Notes under the pieces: model-generated
Told to the model about the DNA's origin: nothing
The model's input: the letters and a program-made list of their open reading frames with translations, nothing else
Databases searched by the model: none
Translations under genes and position numbers: made by a program
Shown: positions 40,104 through 49,097 of the stretch, piece by piece
Layout of the letters: every line of letters begins with the position of its first letter
Numbering within the stretch: position 1 is the stretch's first letter
Origin: Nitzschia sp. DOCU1
Taxonomy: Eukaryota > Bacillariophyta > Bacillariophyceae > Bacillariales > Bacillariaceae
Direction of reading: 5' to 3'
DNA length: 64,000 nt
NCBI GenBank assembly: GCA_951394045.1
Contig: OX595985.1
Span: 5,146,001 to 5,210,000 of the forward strand

Positions 40104-43100
40104 AGGCTTGGCCATGGCTTCAATTCAGAGCCTGGCTAACGAAAGGAAGAAGCTTGGAATTTCATCTGTGAGTTCACAAGCTGAGATTGCTGGGGAGACG
40201 GCCAATGTGCTTTCTGGTGTGTCATCAGTGTTTGACGAGAGAGAGTTCTGCCAGAGGCTTATTGGTGCCGTCAAGATAGCAAGTTATGAAAGGAAGCAGG
40301 AAGATGAAGAGGAAGAACAAAGGAGGATAGCTGGCGTGCTGTCAACCGACCGGCATTCAAGGATTACGGCTGAAGAACTATCAAGGAAGTGGAACATTGG
40401 TCTAAAGACAGCAGAAGCAACCATGAAATGTACAACCCAGTGTGGTGTACGTACTGCCACCAGACCATTGTCAAGAAGAGTACGCGTGGACCACCTGGAC
40501 TTGCATCGCAAGAGGCTTCCGGGGGTATGGTATTGTGACACGTTACTGGCTAAGGTGAAGTCCCTTCTAGGGAATACCATTGCAAATGTCTTTACAAATG
40601 GGAAGTTCACAAAGGTTGTGCCATTGGAGGCAAGGCGTTTTGCCGGGGACTCTCTGGTGAGATTCTTTGATGATGTGGGAGTTCCAGAGTTGATGGTGAC
40701 AGATGGTGCTACTGAGTTCACCAGCAAACAGAAGGACTTTGGTAAGCGTGCAAGGAGGATGAGAATGAAGCTCCATGTCACGGAGCAGGGGAGATCAAAT
40801 CAGAATCATGCAGCAGAGCGTGAGATTGGATATCTTTCTCGTTGCTGGAAGATGGAAATGGGCAGAAAGAAAGTTCCCAAGCGTCTATGGGACTTTGGTT
40901 TGGTCTATCAGTCTGAGATAATCAGCAGGATGGCCAGAGGTAAGAATGGGCGTTCCGGATATGAAGAAGTTACTGGTGAAACACCCGAGATAGGAGAGTG
41001 GTTAGACTTTGAGTTCTATGAGCTCGTATGGTGGTGGGATCGTCCAGGAAAGCCAAATGCAACTGATGACCCAAAGCGTCTTGGTCGCTGGCTGGGCATT
41101 AGCCACAATGTTGGCTCGGATATGTGCTACTGGATTGTGACTGAATCCGGGCACTTGATCTCGAAGTCATCAGTGCAGCGTGTGACGAGGGAGGATCGCC
41201 TCAATGATGAGGTAATGGGAAGGATCACAGCATTCAATGCTAGGCTGGAGGAAAGGATGAACGATGACAACTTCCAAATGCAGTGGGAAAATGATGGTTT
41301 ACCTGAGGACTTGTTTCTCGAAGATATTGATGAAAATGAGAACTATGGTGTGACGTATGGGGAAGTTCCACCAGATGAAGATTATGGAGAAATGTTGTTG
41401 GAAGAAAGACCAGAAGATGATGAGGTGGAAGATCAATTTGATAAGTATATTGGCATGGATTTGATATTTGGTGTTGGAAGTGGTGAAGAAAGAAGAGGTC
41501 GTGTTGTCAAAAAGTCCCGGGATAACTGGGGGCGGCCTATTGGGCGTGCTCACTCAAATCCTATCATGGATACAAGTGAGTATTTGGTGGAAATGTCCGA
41601 TGGGACAACAGAGAAGTATCGTGCAAATGTTATTGCCGAGAATATGTTCGCACAGGTGGATGAAGAGGGCAGTCAGTTCCAACTGCTATCTGAGATTGTT
41701 GATCACAAAAAGGACGGGAGTGCCATCCCGATATCAGAGGGTAAGATCAGGTTGAAGGATGGAGGTGAAAGGTTGAAGCCTACAACAAGAGGCTGGTCGT
41801 TACTAGTGGAATGGAAGGATGGGAGTCAAGATTGGGTTGCTTTGAAAGACCTGAAAGCTTCATACCCAGTTGAAATTGCCAAGTATGCAGTTGCAAATTG
41901 CCTTGGGGACGAACCAGCGTTCAAGTGGTGGGTACCATATACGCTTAAGAAGAAAGGAAGGATCGTAGCAAAGGTAAAGAAGAAGTATTGGAGGCAGACT
42001 CACAAGTTTGGAGTCAGGATGCCAAAGTCTGTTGAGGAGGCTCTCCAATTTGATCAGGAGAATGGAAATCATCTATGGAGAGACAATATAAACAAGGAGA
42101 TGTCAAAGGTAAAGGTATCGTATCAAGTGAAAGAAGGACTGTCACCACAGGAAGTAAGACAAGGGAGAGTTCCAGAGCTGCTGGGACATACTGAAATTGG
42201 TTGTCATGTTGTGTTTGATGTTAAGATGGATTTCACGAGGAAGGCACGTTTCTGTGCAAATGGTAATGAAACTGGAGCACCAACGTCTATGACGTACTCT
42301 AGCGTTGTGTCAAGGGATTCTGTGCAACTTGCTTTCTTGATTGCAGGTTTGAATAACTTGGGTGTCATGGTAGCTGACTTGGAGAACGCCTATCTCAATG
42401 CACCTTGTGCAGAGAAGATTTGGTTTGTGGCTGGTCCTGAGTGTGGAGAGGATCAGGGAAAAGTTTGTGTGCTAGTGAGGGCACTCTATGGCTTGAAATC
42501 TGCAAGTTCCAGTTGGAGATCTACTCTTGCAGCAGCTTTGAGAGAGTTGGGATTTGTTTCTTCTAGAGCAGACCCCGATGTTTGGCTGAGACCTGCTGTG
42601 AAGGAAAATGGGGTGGATTACTATGAGTATGTCTTTGTCTATGTGGACGACTTGCTGGCTTTGTCAGTGAGACCAGAGTTGGTAATTGAGTCAGTCGGAA
42701 AGTTCTTCAGAGTGAAACCTGGAAGTGACCGAGAACCGGATAGGTATCTTGGTGGGGACATTGAAAAGTTGACTCTGGAGAATGGGCATACATTTTGGGC
42801 AGCATTGTCCAGATCTTATGTTGAAAATGCCATCAAGACAGTGGAAGGATTATTGTTGGAAGATGGAGAAGGGTATACGTTAAAGACGCAAGTGAAGAAT
42901 CCGTTACCGCAAGGCTACCGTCCAGAGTTGGATGTGACGCCTGAGTTGGATTCAGATATGGCATCACGGTATATGCAGTTGATAGGAATCTTGAGATGGG
43001 CTATTGAGCTTGGCCGGATCGATATCTTTCATGAGGTTTCCATCTTGTCCCAGCATCAGGCAATGCCAAGAGAAGGGCATTTGGAGGCAGCATATCACAT

Positions 43101-43737
43101 CTTTGCTTATCTCAAGAACAAGGATCATCGGAAGTATGGTCGCATAGGGTTTGATCCCAGTGACCCAAATGTTGATCTTTCTGAGTTTGAAACCAACTTT
43201 GATTGGAGTGAGTTTTACGGGGACGTGGAGGAAGAGATACCAAGAGATCTGCCAGAACCAAGAGGGAATGGAGTGAAGGTTTATTGTTTTGTTGATGCAA
43301 ATCATGCAGGTAATGTTGTGACACGTCGGTCACATTCTGGGGTGTTGATATTTGTGCAGAATGCACCAATCATATGGTATTTGAAGCGGCAGAACACAGT
43401 TGAGTCGTCAACATTTGGATCCGAGTTTGTCGCATTGCGTATTGCCAAAGAGTTGATTGTTGGATTGCGTTACAAGTTGAGAATGTTTGGCGTTCCTGTG
43501 GAAGGTCCAGCATATGTTTTCTGTGATAACCAAGGTGTGGTAAAGAATGCAAGCATGCCGGAGTCTGCATTACAAAGGAAGCACAATGCTATCAACTATC
43601 ATGCAGTTCGGGAAGCAGTGGCAGCTGGTATCATGCATGTTGGGAAGGAAGATGGCGAGACGAATCTGGCGGATCTACTAACGAAGTGTATCTTTGGATT
43701 GAGGAGGTACAATTTGTGTTCGAATATTTTTAGGTAA
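40081..43737 (+). CDS. pol: COP-C pol: integrase - reverse transcriptase - RNase H
   Basis: 1218 codons from ATG 40081, in a different frame from the protease fragment it overlaps by 23 bases. Integrase shows VTDGATEFTSKQKDF and NQNHAAEREIGYLSRCWKMEMG. A chromodomain-like spacer follows. RT shows FVAGPECG, ALYGLKSASSSWRS and the active site FVYVDDLLAL at about residue 856. RNase H shows CFVDANHAGN, STFGSEFVALRIA and CDNQGVVKNAS. The domains are complete and the frame is open to TAA 43735-43737. Production from a gag-protease precursor would need the frameshift to be bypassed, so expression from this copy is doubtful. Confidence 0.85.
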   Translation: MGNRGSAEGLAMASIQSLANERKKLGISSVSSQAEIAGETANVLSGVSSVFDEREFCQRLIGAVKIASYERKQEDEEEEQRRIAGVLSTDRHSRITAEELSRKWNIGLKTAEATMKCTTQCGVRTATRPLSRRVRVDHLDLHRKRLPGVWYCDTLLAKVKSLLGNTIANVFTNGKFTKVVPLEARRFAGDSLVRFFDDVGVPELMVTDGATEFTSKQKDFGKRARRMRMKLHVTEQGRSNQNHAAEREIGYLSRCWKMEMGRKKVPKRLWDFGLVYQSEIISRMARGKNGRSGYEEVTGETPEIGEWLDFEFYELVWWWDRPGKPNATDDPKRLGRWLGISHNVGSDMCYWIVTESGHLISKSSVQRVTREDRLNDEVMGRITAFNARLEERMNDDNFQMQWENDGLPEDLFLEDIDENENYGVTYGEVPPDEDYGEMLLEERPEDDEVEDQFDKYIGMDLIFGVGSGEERRGRVVKKSRDNWGRPIGRAHSNPIMDTSEYLVEMSDGTTEKYRANVIAENMFAQVDEEGSQFQLLSEIVDHKKDGSAIPISEGKIRLKDGGERLKPTTRGWSLLVEWKDGSQDWVALKDLKASYPVEIAKYAVANCLGDEPAFKWWVPYTLKKKGRIVAKVKKKYWRQTHKFGVRMPKSVEEALQFDQENGNHLWRDNINKEMSKVKVSYQVKEGLSPQEVRQGRVPELLGHTEIGCHVVFDVKMDFTRKARFCANGNETGAPTSMTYSSVVSRDSVQLAFLIAGLNNLGVMVADLENAYLNAPCAEKIWFVAGPECGEDQGKVCVLVRALYGLKSASSSWRSTLAAALRELGFVSSRADPDVWLRPAVKENGVDYYEYVFVYVDDLLALSVRPELVIESVGKFFRVKPGSDREPDRYLGGDIEKLTLENGHTFWAALSRSYVENAIKTVEGLLLEDGEGYTLKTQVKNPLPQGYRPELDVTPELDSDMASRYMQLIGILRWAIELGRIDIFHEVSILSQHQAMPREGHLEAAYHIFAYLKNKDHRKYGRIGFDPSDPNVDLSEFETNFDWSEFYGDVEEEIPRDLPEPRGNGVKVYCFVDANHAGNVVTRRSHSGVLIFVQNAPIIWYLKRQNTVESSTFGSEFVALRIAKELIVGLRYKLRMFGVPVEGPAYVFCDNQGVVKNASMPESALQRKHNAINYHAVREAVAAGIMHVGKEDGETNLADLLTKCIFGLRRYNLCSNIFR

Positions 43738-44045
43738 TGCCTTGGCTTTGGCAGCTTTGTTGTGTTGCCATGACCACCCAGGCAATGTGCATCATCGGGC
43801 TAATACCTGGGTTCGGCGTCGTGAACCTCTGCGGAGGATGTAGCGATTGTCAGGGAGAGAAGAGTTGAGTTGAGCTGGAAGAGAGAGGAGATTTGAGGTG
43901 TGAACGAGGGCAAATGTGTGAATGGAAATTTGTTCCGTTGCACTATCGGAAAAATGTTCTGTTGGCTCAGAGCGGAATTTTATTCCGTTACGTGGTATTG
44001 CATGTGTTATCGGGATGCTCATGTTACTCGCATGCCCGCGGGGAC
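43738..44045 (+). other. COP-C 3' untranslated region and polypurine tract
   Basis: No gene is seen between the pol stop and the 3' LTR. It ends in the polypurine tract gcggggac (44038-44045). Confidence 0.6.
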
Positions 44046-44333
44046 CGAATGAATTCCATGGCAAGTGGGTGAAATCGCCCAGTGCTGTGTGGGCTTATAT
44101 CGATGTCTGGTTTTTCCCTAAATGACCCTTTGGTGGCATATGTCAGGGTCATTGATAATCTGTTGGGCATGTGTGACGTGGCATGCGTTGCATTTGCACC
44201 ACGGGAGTTCTATCGCAGGGATTGGCACGGGAGAAGTAGTATAATCTTTCTCGGTTTGAGTTTGACTGTTGTTTGTTGCTCTACTACTGGTAGTTGTGTG
44301 TTGATTTTGGTGAGTAGCTATGGGATTAATTCG
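44046..44333 (+). repeat. COP-C 3' LTR
   Basis: 288 bp with no difference seen from 30968-31255, followed by the duplication cttt. Confidence 0.9.
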
Positions 44334-44337
44334 CTTT

Positions 44338-45085
44338 TATCATGCACGTTAATTCAGTTTATCAGACCCAGATTGATAGAATTTAGGCTAGTAAACGTAC
44401 GAACGTAGGATAAGTACGTACGAAAGATGGATGGATAGTACACGTCGGAAGAAAGAGATCTTTTGGATGCTCACTCGACGACGAGAAACAATCCCAGCAG
44501 AATAAACACTCACAAATAAAGAATCATCAGCAACAGCATCAGCTTAGCACTCTTTGAAGGGATACGTTCCTTCGGAGGGTTTGTTTGTCACACACCGTTT
44601 TACTTTACACTATCGTACAGCGGCCGTCATTCACGGACCGCTATCGTGGATTGCAGCAGTCGGTTCAATCGGATCGGCATCGTTGTGATCGTACCTACGA
44701 ACCACTTGGACCGTGCATACGTCAGTGCGTTCATTTGGCTGCAAAATCTATCAGATTAACAGTGGCACTGTACTCACCGAGTACTGGAGTTGAAGTACAG
44801 TGTTGTTTGGGAGTGTTTATCCCTGCCGAAACGTCGCAGGAGAACGAACACCATCGTCGAAAACGTCGACGAAAGCAAGGGCAAAAGAGGAAAGCTCGGA
44901 AGCGATCCCTCACGTGGGGAGAATTTACTTCGCGTTAACGCGTGCTTACGTGGATCCTACGTGGATTTCCTACCAGAGGCGAGGGGTGCCTCTTACCTGC
45001 CTACTTCGGAGAATTATCAGTCGGAACAGTTCGCGTGGAAGCTCCACGATCTGGTCGTACCCACGTACGATTCTACGAAAAGAGT
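44338..45085 (+). other. End of an interrupted LTR, primer site and leader (probably COP-E)
   Basis: Bases up to 44356 (ending aattca) look like an LTR end, because gtttatcagaccc follows at 44357-44369. The left part of that LTR was separated by COP-C. The rest, to the TTAA at 45086, has no supported gene. A 117-codon frame at 44585-44938 is Arg/Lys-rich without motifs. Whether this leader belongs to COP-E, whose gag starts at 49098, or to another dead element is not settled. Confidence 0.45.
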
Positions 45086-45089
45086 TTAA

Positions 45090-45291
45090 CTCCAATCGTA
45101 AGAATCCCAATAAAGGGACAACCGAGTGTCACGGCATGCCCGGCGCGCTCCAAAAAAGGACATTTTTTTTGTCCCAATTTTCTTAACTCGACCCGACAGT
45201 TAAGAATAATGGGACAATTCGTCTTAACGGTTCCTTAACTCGACACTGCCTCCAATGCCGACGATCATGCCAATGACCATAAAAATTCACC
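45090..45291. repeat. PB1 left end: terminal and subterminal repeats
   Basis: The terminal inverted repeat is followed by gggacaa/ttgtccc-type subterminal motifs (45115, about 45170, about 45210) and short gttaag / cttaac repeats. These are probably transposase-binding sites. Confidence 0.65.
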
Positions 45292-45753
45292 ATGAGCGAG
45301 GAGAAGCCCAAGCGCAAGTCGACCTTTGACAACCACATCAGCATCGTATGCGTCCCTCAGCCCGGGGCTACCCACGAGGAGATTGATGCCTACGTGAAGG
45401 CGCAGTTTCGTGCTGCAATGCCCCCCTGCGAATTGTGTGGGGAGTATCCCTGCGTGCTCGACCAGTGGGTGGACCTGGACATGCTCGACTATGAGGTCAA
45501 CATCGAGGATCCCGACCACCACCGGCCAACCCTCTGCGAGTACATGATGACTCTTGGTGACCAGATGAAGGAGCAGGACGGGGTGGACAACAAAGCTATC
45601 CGCTTCCAACTCTACAGGGTCGCCTCTCGTTTCGTTCATGGAACTCTGGGTAAAGGCAATCGCAAGCCCTTGCCTCAGTGCGTTGAAACGGAGATACGTG
45701 ACAGCTACCCTGCTCACCAAGGTGAAATCTACACTGGATTCAAGGAGGCCTAG
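45292..45753 (+). CDS. Small cysteine-motif accessory protein of PB1, function unknown
   Basis: 153 residues from ATG 45292 to TAG 45751-45753, entirely inside the PB1 ends and facing the transposase, with 46 bases between the two stops. The N-terminus is basic (EEKPKRKSTFDN). A C-x2-C-x4-C cluster in PPCELCGEYPCVLD lies at about 45-58. The conserved-looking end is RFQLYRVASRFVHGTLGKGNRKPLPQCVE, then IRDSYPAHQGEIYTGFKEA. I recall similar C..C....C with (R)LPxCVE..IR..(F/Y)P patterns in unnamed diatom proteins, but cannot check. The codons look normal and no membrane segment is visible. It could be a DNA-binding or regulatory partner of the transposase or a passenger gene. The function is not known. 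Confidence 0.7.
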   Translation: MSEEKPKRKSTFDNHISIVCVPQPGATHEEIDAYVKAQFRAAMPPCELCGEYPCVLDQWVDLDMLDYEVNIEDPDHHRPTLCEYMMTLGDQMKEQDGVDNKAIRFQLYRVASRFVHGTLGKGNRKPLPQCVETEIRDSYPAHQGEIYTGFKEA

Positions 45754-45799
45754 ATCTACTAATAAGTACTAGTTATTATTATAATGATGTAATCCCCTT

Positions 45800-48424
45800 T
45801 TATTCATTGTTATGCATGTCTCTCAATTGTTGTAGTTTCGGATTTGTAGTTTTTGTTTTAATTCTTTTGCCTCCGGTGCCCCAGATTTGCTTACCATCGA
45901 AAGTTTTCACTATCTCGTGGCAAGTCTTTGACTCTGGGAACAGTGAATGGATCTTCCTTTTTGTCCCCAGTTCATGCTCGTGTACATGGAGCTTGCATGT
46001 TTCGCAGTAGAAAATTTGCCTTCTACTTCCCTTGCTGCTTGTCTTACTAGTCCTGTAGTCGGTTTGACAGACTGCACAACGTGATTGTCGGCTTTTGGCG
46101 GCAGACAGCCTGCACTGATTGGTCCCATCGCCTTCCACCTCAACTGGTGCTGCTGCGTGTCGATTCTCTTGATTGCCCGCAGCTCTCCTTTCGTCTTCAT
46201 CCTGGTATTTCAATAACTCTTCCGCTACACAACGGTAAAACTCATGTCTGCTCAACTTGTACCTGTCGGTCCGCTGTGACCTTGACAGGTTCCACGCGAC
46301 TAGGGCATTGAGCAACATGCAATCAAGTATTGCAAAGAAGCTTTTTTTATACCACTTCTTGAAGTGTGCCTTGCGTGCGAACCCTCCCATATGCATTCGT
46401 AGCTGGTCCCCTTTGTCCACGCTGAACATGAATCGATGGTAAACTTTAACTGCACGGGGGACTTGCACCATACGAATGTTTCCCTTCTTCTCTCGCCTCT
46501 GAGTCAGATCAAAACGCGTGTCAAGTATGGTACTGCACAAGTTGACAACTCGATTGTCAAACCATTGAACACACAGTACCTTGTTCGCCCTGTCCATCGC
46601 AGCAATGGTTGTCCCACGTTCCAAAGTTTTTGTTTTTTCCATCGTCATGATGGCTTTAGGCCAACCCTTACGAATATTTTTGCAAGTACCTGTCGACAGT
46701 ATCTTGCACCTGTCGCGAAGCAACACTCCCAATTCAGGGCACATGTAGCGCCGATCCATGGATTGAAAACGCCACAAGGGCATGATGGTGTGTGCCCACC
46801 CTTTCGAATTCTCAATTTTGACGCTTGGCGCTCCGTCGCCACAGTGAGTGTGGATGACCTGGTCATGTTCGTTGAAGTAGGCTCTGTAGCCGCCACCGTC
46901 TTGTTCTTCCATGGAGATTTTGAGAAGAATCCCCATGAAACGATGCATTTCCCCAAGAGTAACTGGGGACCAAAGGTGACCAAGATAATACGAACTTCCC
47001 TGGGGAAGGGTGCGGCGGATGTGGTTTCTGAAAAACGCATTTGTCTCTGCGGTGAGCTGACGGACAAAGCTTACCGTGAAGCCACCACAAACACGAAAAC
47101 ATTCAAGGGGGGTCTCGAACGATTCAGCAACTCCGGGGCGGAGTCCTTCCGGACCATGGTATAGATCGGGTGGGTGGTCTTCATGAATTATTCCTGATTG
47201 GACTTCCTCGAATTTCCATTCTAGTTTATCGAGTAGCTCTTTGAAACTAACATCTTCGTCGTCTTCGTCGTCGACTACTTGTACCTCGTCGTCACTGCTC
47301 TCATCATCTGACTCGTCCCGCATTTCCTGCCACACATTGTCGTCTTCATCGAGGTTCGACCCATCGTCAGATTCGGATTCAACGCCGGGACCGCTTGACC
47401 TAGTGGATTGATTGGTTGTTCCGTCACCACCTTGAGTGTGTGTCATGGTCGAAACCGAATCGGCTGCCGTCAACAAAAGAGCTCGACGAACACATCGCAT
47501 AGGAGTAGCCATGTCTGCATTGACAGGCACAACAACAGCCGGTGAAAGATTGTCTGCAGCAGCAGCTGGCAACGGGTTGCCCGCAGGTGCAGCTGAAGAA
47601 AACGAGAGCTGCAGGATTTCTTTTACCCCAGCTTCACCAGCCTCCTCGTATGACTCGATTGCAATGTCGAATAGTTCCTTGGCGTCGGGGGGATACCACT
47701 TCCGAAGTAGGTCCTTGTTCACTGTTGGTGGCATGCCAATCGAATACTTGACCCAGTCAACACGATACTGCCCGCCGTTTTTGCGCTTGTTTGGGCATTC
47801 CGCGATGACCCCGACAAGGGTGCCGTCGATACCGTCTATTGGCATTCCCGTCACGGAATAAAGAGTGGACCCAGCCAGCAATTTCCTGTTTCTGTATGAG
47901 CCTCGTTTCCGCGTTGTGGCCGGGACAGCAACGTCGTCGCCTCGAGGATTGCCTTGAGAATGGGGCGCAATTTCGGAGGGGTTTTCCGGATTTGTAACCA
48001 TTGTGTTCCCCATTGCGTTGTGGGTAGTTACAGTAGGCTGCACAGGATGGTCGTTGGGGGTAGGACGGGTAGTTGCAAAAGCCTGGACAGTCTCGTCGAC
48101 GCGTTGAGATTGGGTCGCATTATTGTCGGAATTTTCCGAATTTGAGACCATTGTGACGTCGGCGGTAACGTAGGCCTCGATGTCATCGGAACTCAATTTT
48201 GAGGCATCGTAGAGGGTCCTGACAATGTTAGGATCAAAGGGAGAGGCAGCACGTGATTGGGGCACAGCTCTGGGAGGCGGGGGGGGGGGGGGGGGGGCGA
48301 CATGTTGGTGGAGACGGACTTGTGTGATTTTGATGCCGACAGGCGCAACTTTGAGAGCCTTTTGCGATAGCATAACTAACGAACGAGAGGAAGGCAGCAT
48401 GAGAGATCCGGGACGAAATTTCAC
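45800..48424 (-). CDS. PB1 piggyBac-type transposase, with an apparent internal deletion
   Basis: 874 residues. The N-terminal 400 are low-complexity and acidic, with a proline run encoded by 19 consecutive G on the plus strand (48279-48297). A (G)TLVGVIAECPNK...YRVDWVKYSIG block is unassigned. The piggyBac core starts ETPLECFRVCGGFTVSFV and continues LGEMHRFMGILLKIS and IMPLWRFQSM. It then jumps straight to DRRYMCPELGVLLRDR, GTCKNIRKGWPKA, CVQWFDNRVVNLCST and the final acidic motif FSVDKGDQLRMH. Relatives have roughly 100-130 residues between PLWRF and the second catalytic Asp, including the first. That block is missing here in frame. A cysteine-rich finger (CAVCQTDY ... FYCETCKLHVHEHEL) closes the protein. 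It is probably catalytically dead but may still bind the ends. Confidence 0.85.
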   Translation of the reverse strand: MKFRPGSLMLPSSRSLVMLSQKALKVAPVGIKITQVRLHQHVAPPPPPPPPRAVPQSRAASPFDPNIVRTLYDASKLSSDDIEAYVTADVTMVSNSENSDNNATQSQRVDETVQAFATTRPTPNDHPVQPTVTTHNAMGNTMVTNPENPSEIAPHSQGNPRGDDVAVPATTRKRGSYRNRKLLAGSTLYSVTGMPIDGIDGTLVGVIAECPNKRKNGGQYRVDWVKYSIGMPPTVNKDLLRKWYPPDAKELFDIAIESYEEAGEAGVKEILQLSFSSAAPAGNPLPAAAADNLSPAVVVPVNADMATPMRCVRRALLLTAADSVSTMTHTQGGDGTTNQSTRSSGPGVESESDDGSNLDEDDNVWQEMRDESDDESSDDEVQVVDDEDDEDVSFKELLDKLEWKFEEVQSGIIHEDHPPDLYHGPEGLRPGVAESFETPLECFRVCGGFTVSFVRQLTAETNAFFRNHIRRTLPQGSSYYLGHLWSPVTLGEMHRFMGILLKISMEEQDGGGYRAYFNEHDQVIHTHCGDGAPSVKIENSKGWAHTIMPLWRFQSMDRRYMCPELGVLLRDRCKILSTGTCKNIRKGWPKAIMTMEKTKTLERGTTIAAMDRANKVLCVQWFDNRVVNLCSTILDTRFDLTQRREKKGNIRMVQVPRAVKVYHRFMFSVDKGDQLRMHMGGFARKAHFKKWYKKSFFAILDCMLLNALVAWNLSRSQRTDRYKLSRHEFYRCVAEELLKYQDEDERRAAGNQENRHAAAPVEVEGDGTNQCRLSAAKSRQSRCAVCQTDYRTSKTSSKGSRRQIFYCETCKLHVHEHELGTKRKIHSLFPESKTCHEIVKTFDGKQIWGTGGKRIKTKTTNPKLQQLRDMHNNE

Positions 48425-48559
48425 GCTCTTTCGATTGATGCAAAAATTAGTAAGTGGGGATAGAGTTAGACCGGTTTAAGAAACGGGTCAAAATCTTAGG
48501 ACAACCGGGTGTCCTAAGAAAATATTGGGACACCCGGTTGTCCCATTTTACGATTGGAG
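48425..48559. repeat. PB1 right end: terminal repeat and paired palindromic motifs
   Basis: Next to the terminal repeat are ttaggacaaccgggtgtcctaa (about 48498-48519) and gggacacccggttgtccc (about 48528-48545). These are opposite-facing copies of one motif, and each is itself nearly palindromic. Confidence 0.65.
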
Positions 48560-48563
48560 TTAA

Positions 48564-49097
48564 GGGAACAAGCCAACCTACTTGGCAGAAATATCCCGCG
48601 GATCGACGACGGCGTCTCCGTATCAACGAGGACATCTTCATTGTTGGCACCTTGTCCGGCCCGCGTCACCTGTCCAATCCCCCCACCAACTCTCTAAATC
48701 GCACAGTCGTCTACTAGGGGGACGTCATACGCGTGAAAGGTCATTCGGAGAACAACTTTCGTGGGATCTAATCCGTCCCCACAGTGCGTGCTTAATTGTT
48801 TGCACCAGATCGCACACTACGAGGATTCCGTTGCCTGCCAATAACTACGACCGGAATAGCATTCCGGGGCATACGGCTAGTTGTTAAGTCTCGAAAGAGA
48901 CAGAAACTGCGTTGAACGAGCTCGACGACTCCTGGCTATTGAGCTTCGAAGGAGGGTAAATCTGCTCGGCGCACAAGAATTAACAGAGAGAAGAATCGTG
49001 AGATTACTGGTTATTGTGGACCGGTCTCGCTCACTTAGAAGAACCCTATTCGGGATAACTAGCGTTTTCGAGACGCTTATCCCGGATAACCAGCAGG
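48564..49097 (+). other. COP-E leader (or LTR end), after PB1
   Basis: Continuation of the DNA interrupted by PB1. It contains small hairpins (gtctcgaaagagac near 48892; gggataa...ttatccc near 49053-49085) but no gene. The related element COP-D has only 26 bases between LTR and gag, so an unrecognised COP-E LTR end could lie just before 49098. Confidence 0.45.

Larger units (their letters stand above)
30968..44333 (+). mobile_element. COP-C: Ty1/copia element carrying COP-D nested in its gag
   Basis: LTRs 30968-31255 and 44046-44333 (288 bp) read as identical, with ends cgaat...attcg. A 4-bp duplication cttt flanks the whole (30964-30967, 44334-44337). The primer site is at 31256 and the polypurine tract gcggggac at 44038-44045. 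The interior holds gag (split by COP-D), a damaged protease and an otherwise complete pol. Confidence 0.92.
45090..48559. mobile_element. PB1: piggyBac-type DNA transposon with two genes
   Basis: The element is flanked by TTAA at 45086-45089 and 48560-48563, the piggyBac target. The ends are inverted copies: ctccaatcgtaa at 45090 and its reverse complement at the right end, then gggacaaccgagtgtc on the left and gggacaaccgggtgtcc on the right. It holds a transposase on the minus strand and a small cysteine-motif gene on the plus strand, convergent. Removing PB1 joins a continuous leader sequence. Confidence 0.9.

Noticed and set aside
44585..44938. 117-codon basic ORF
   Set aside because: Lys/Arg-rich by composition, no motif, and located in an element leader.
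48279..48297. Run of 19 G as a regulatory or quadruplex element
   Set aside because: It encodes a proline run in the PB1 transposase and is likely a simple repeat; the exact length is also prone to sequencing error.
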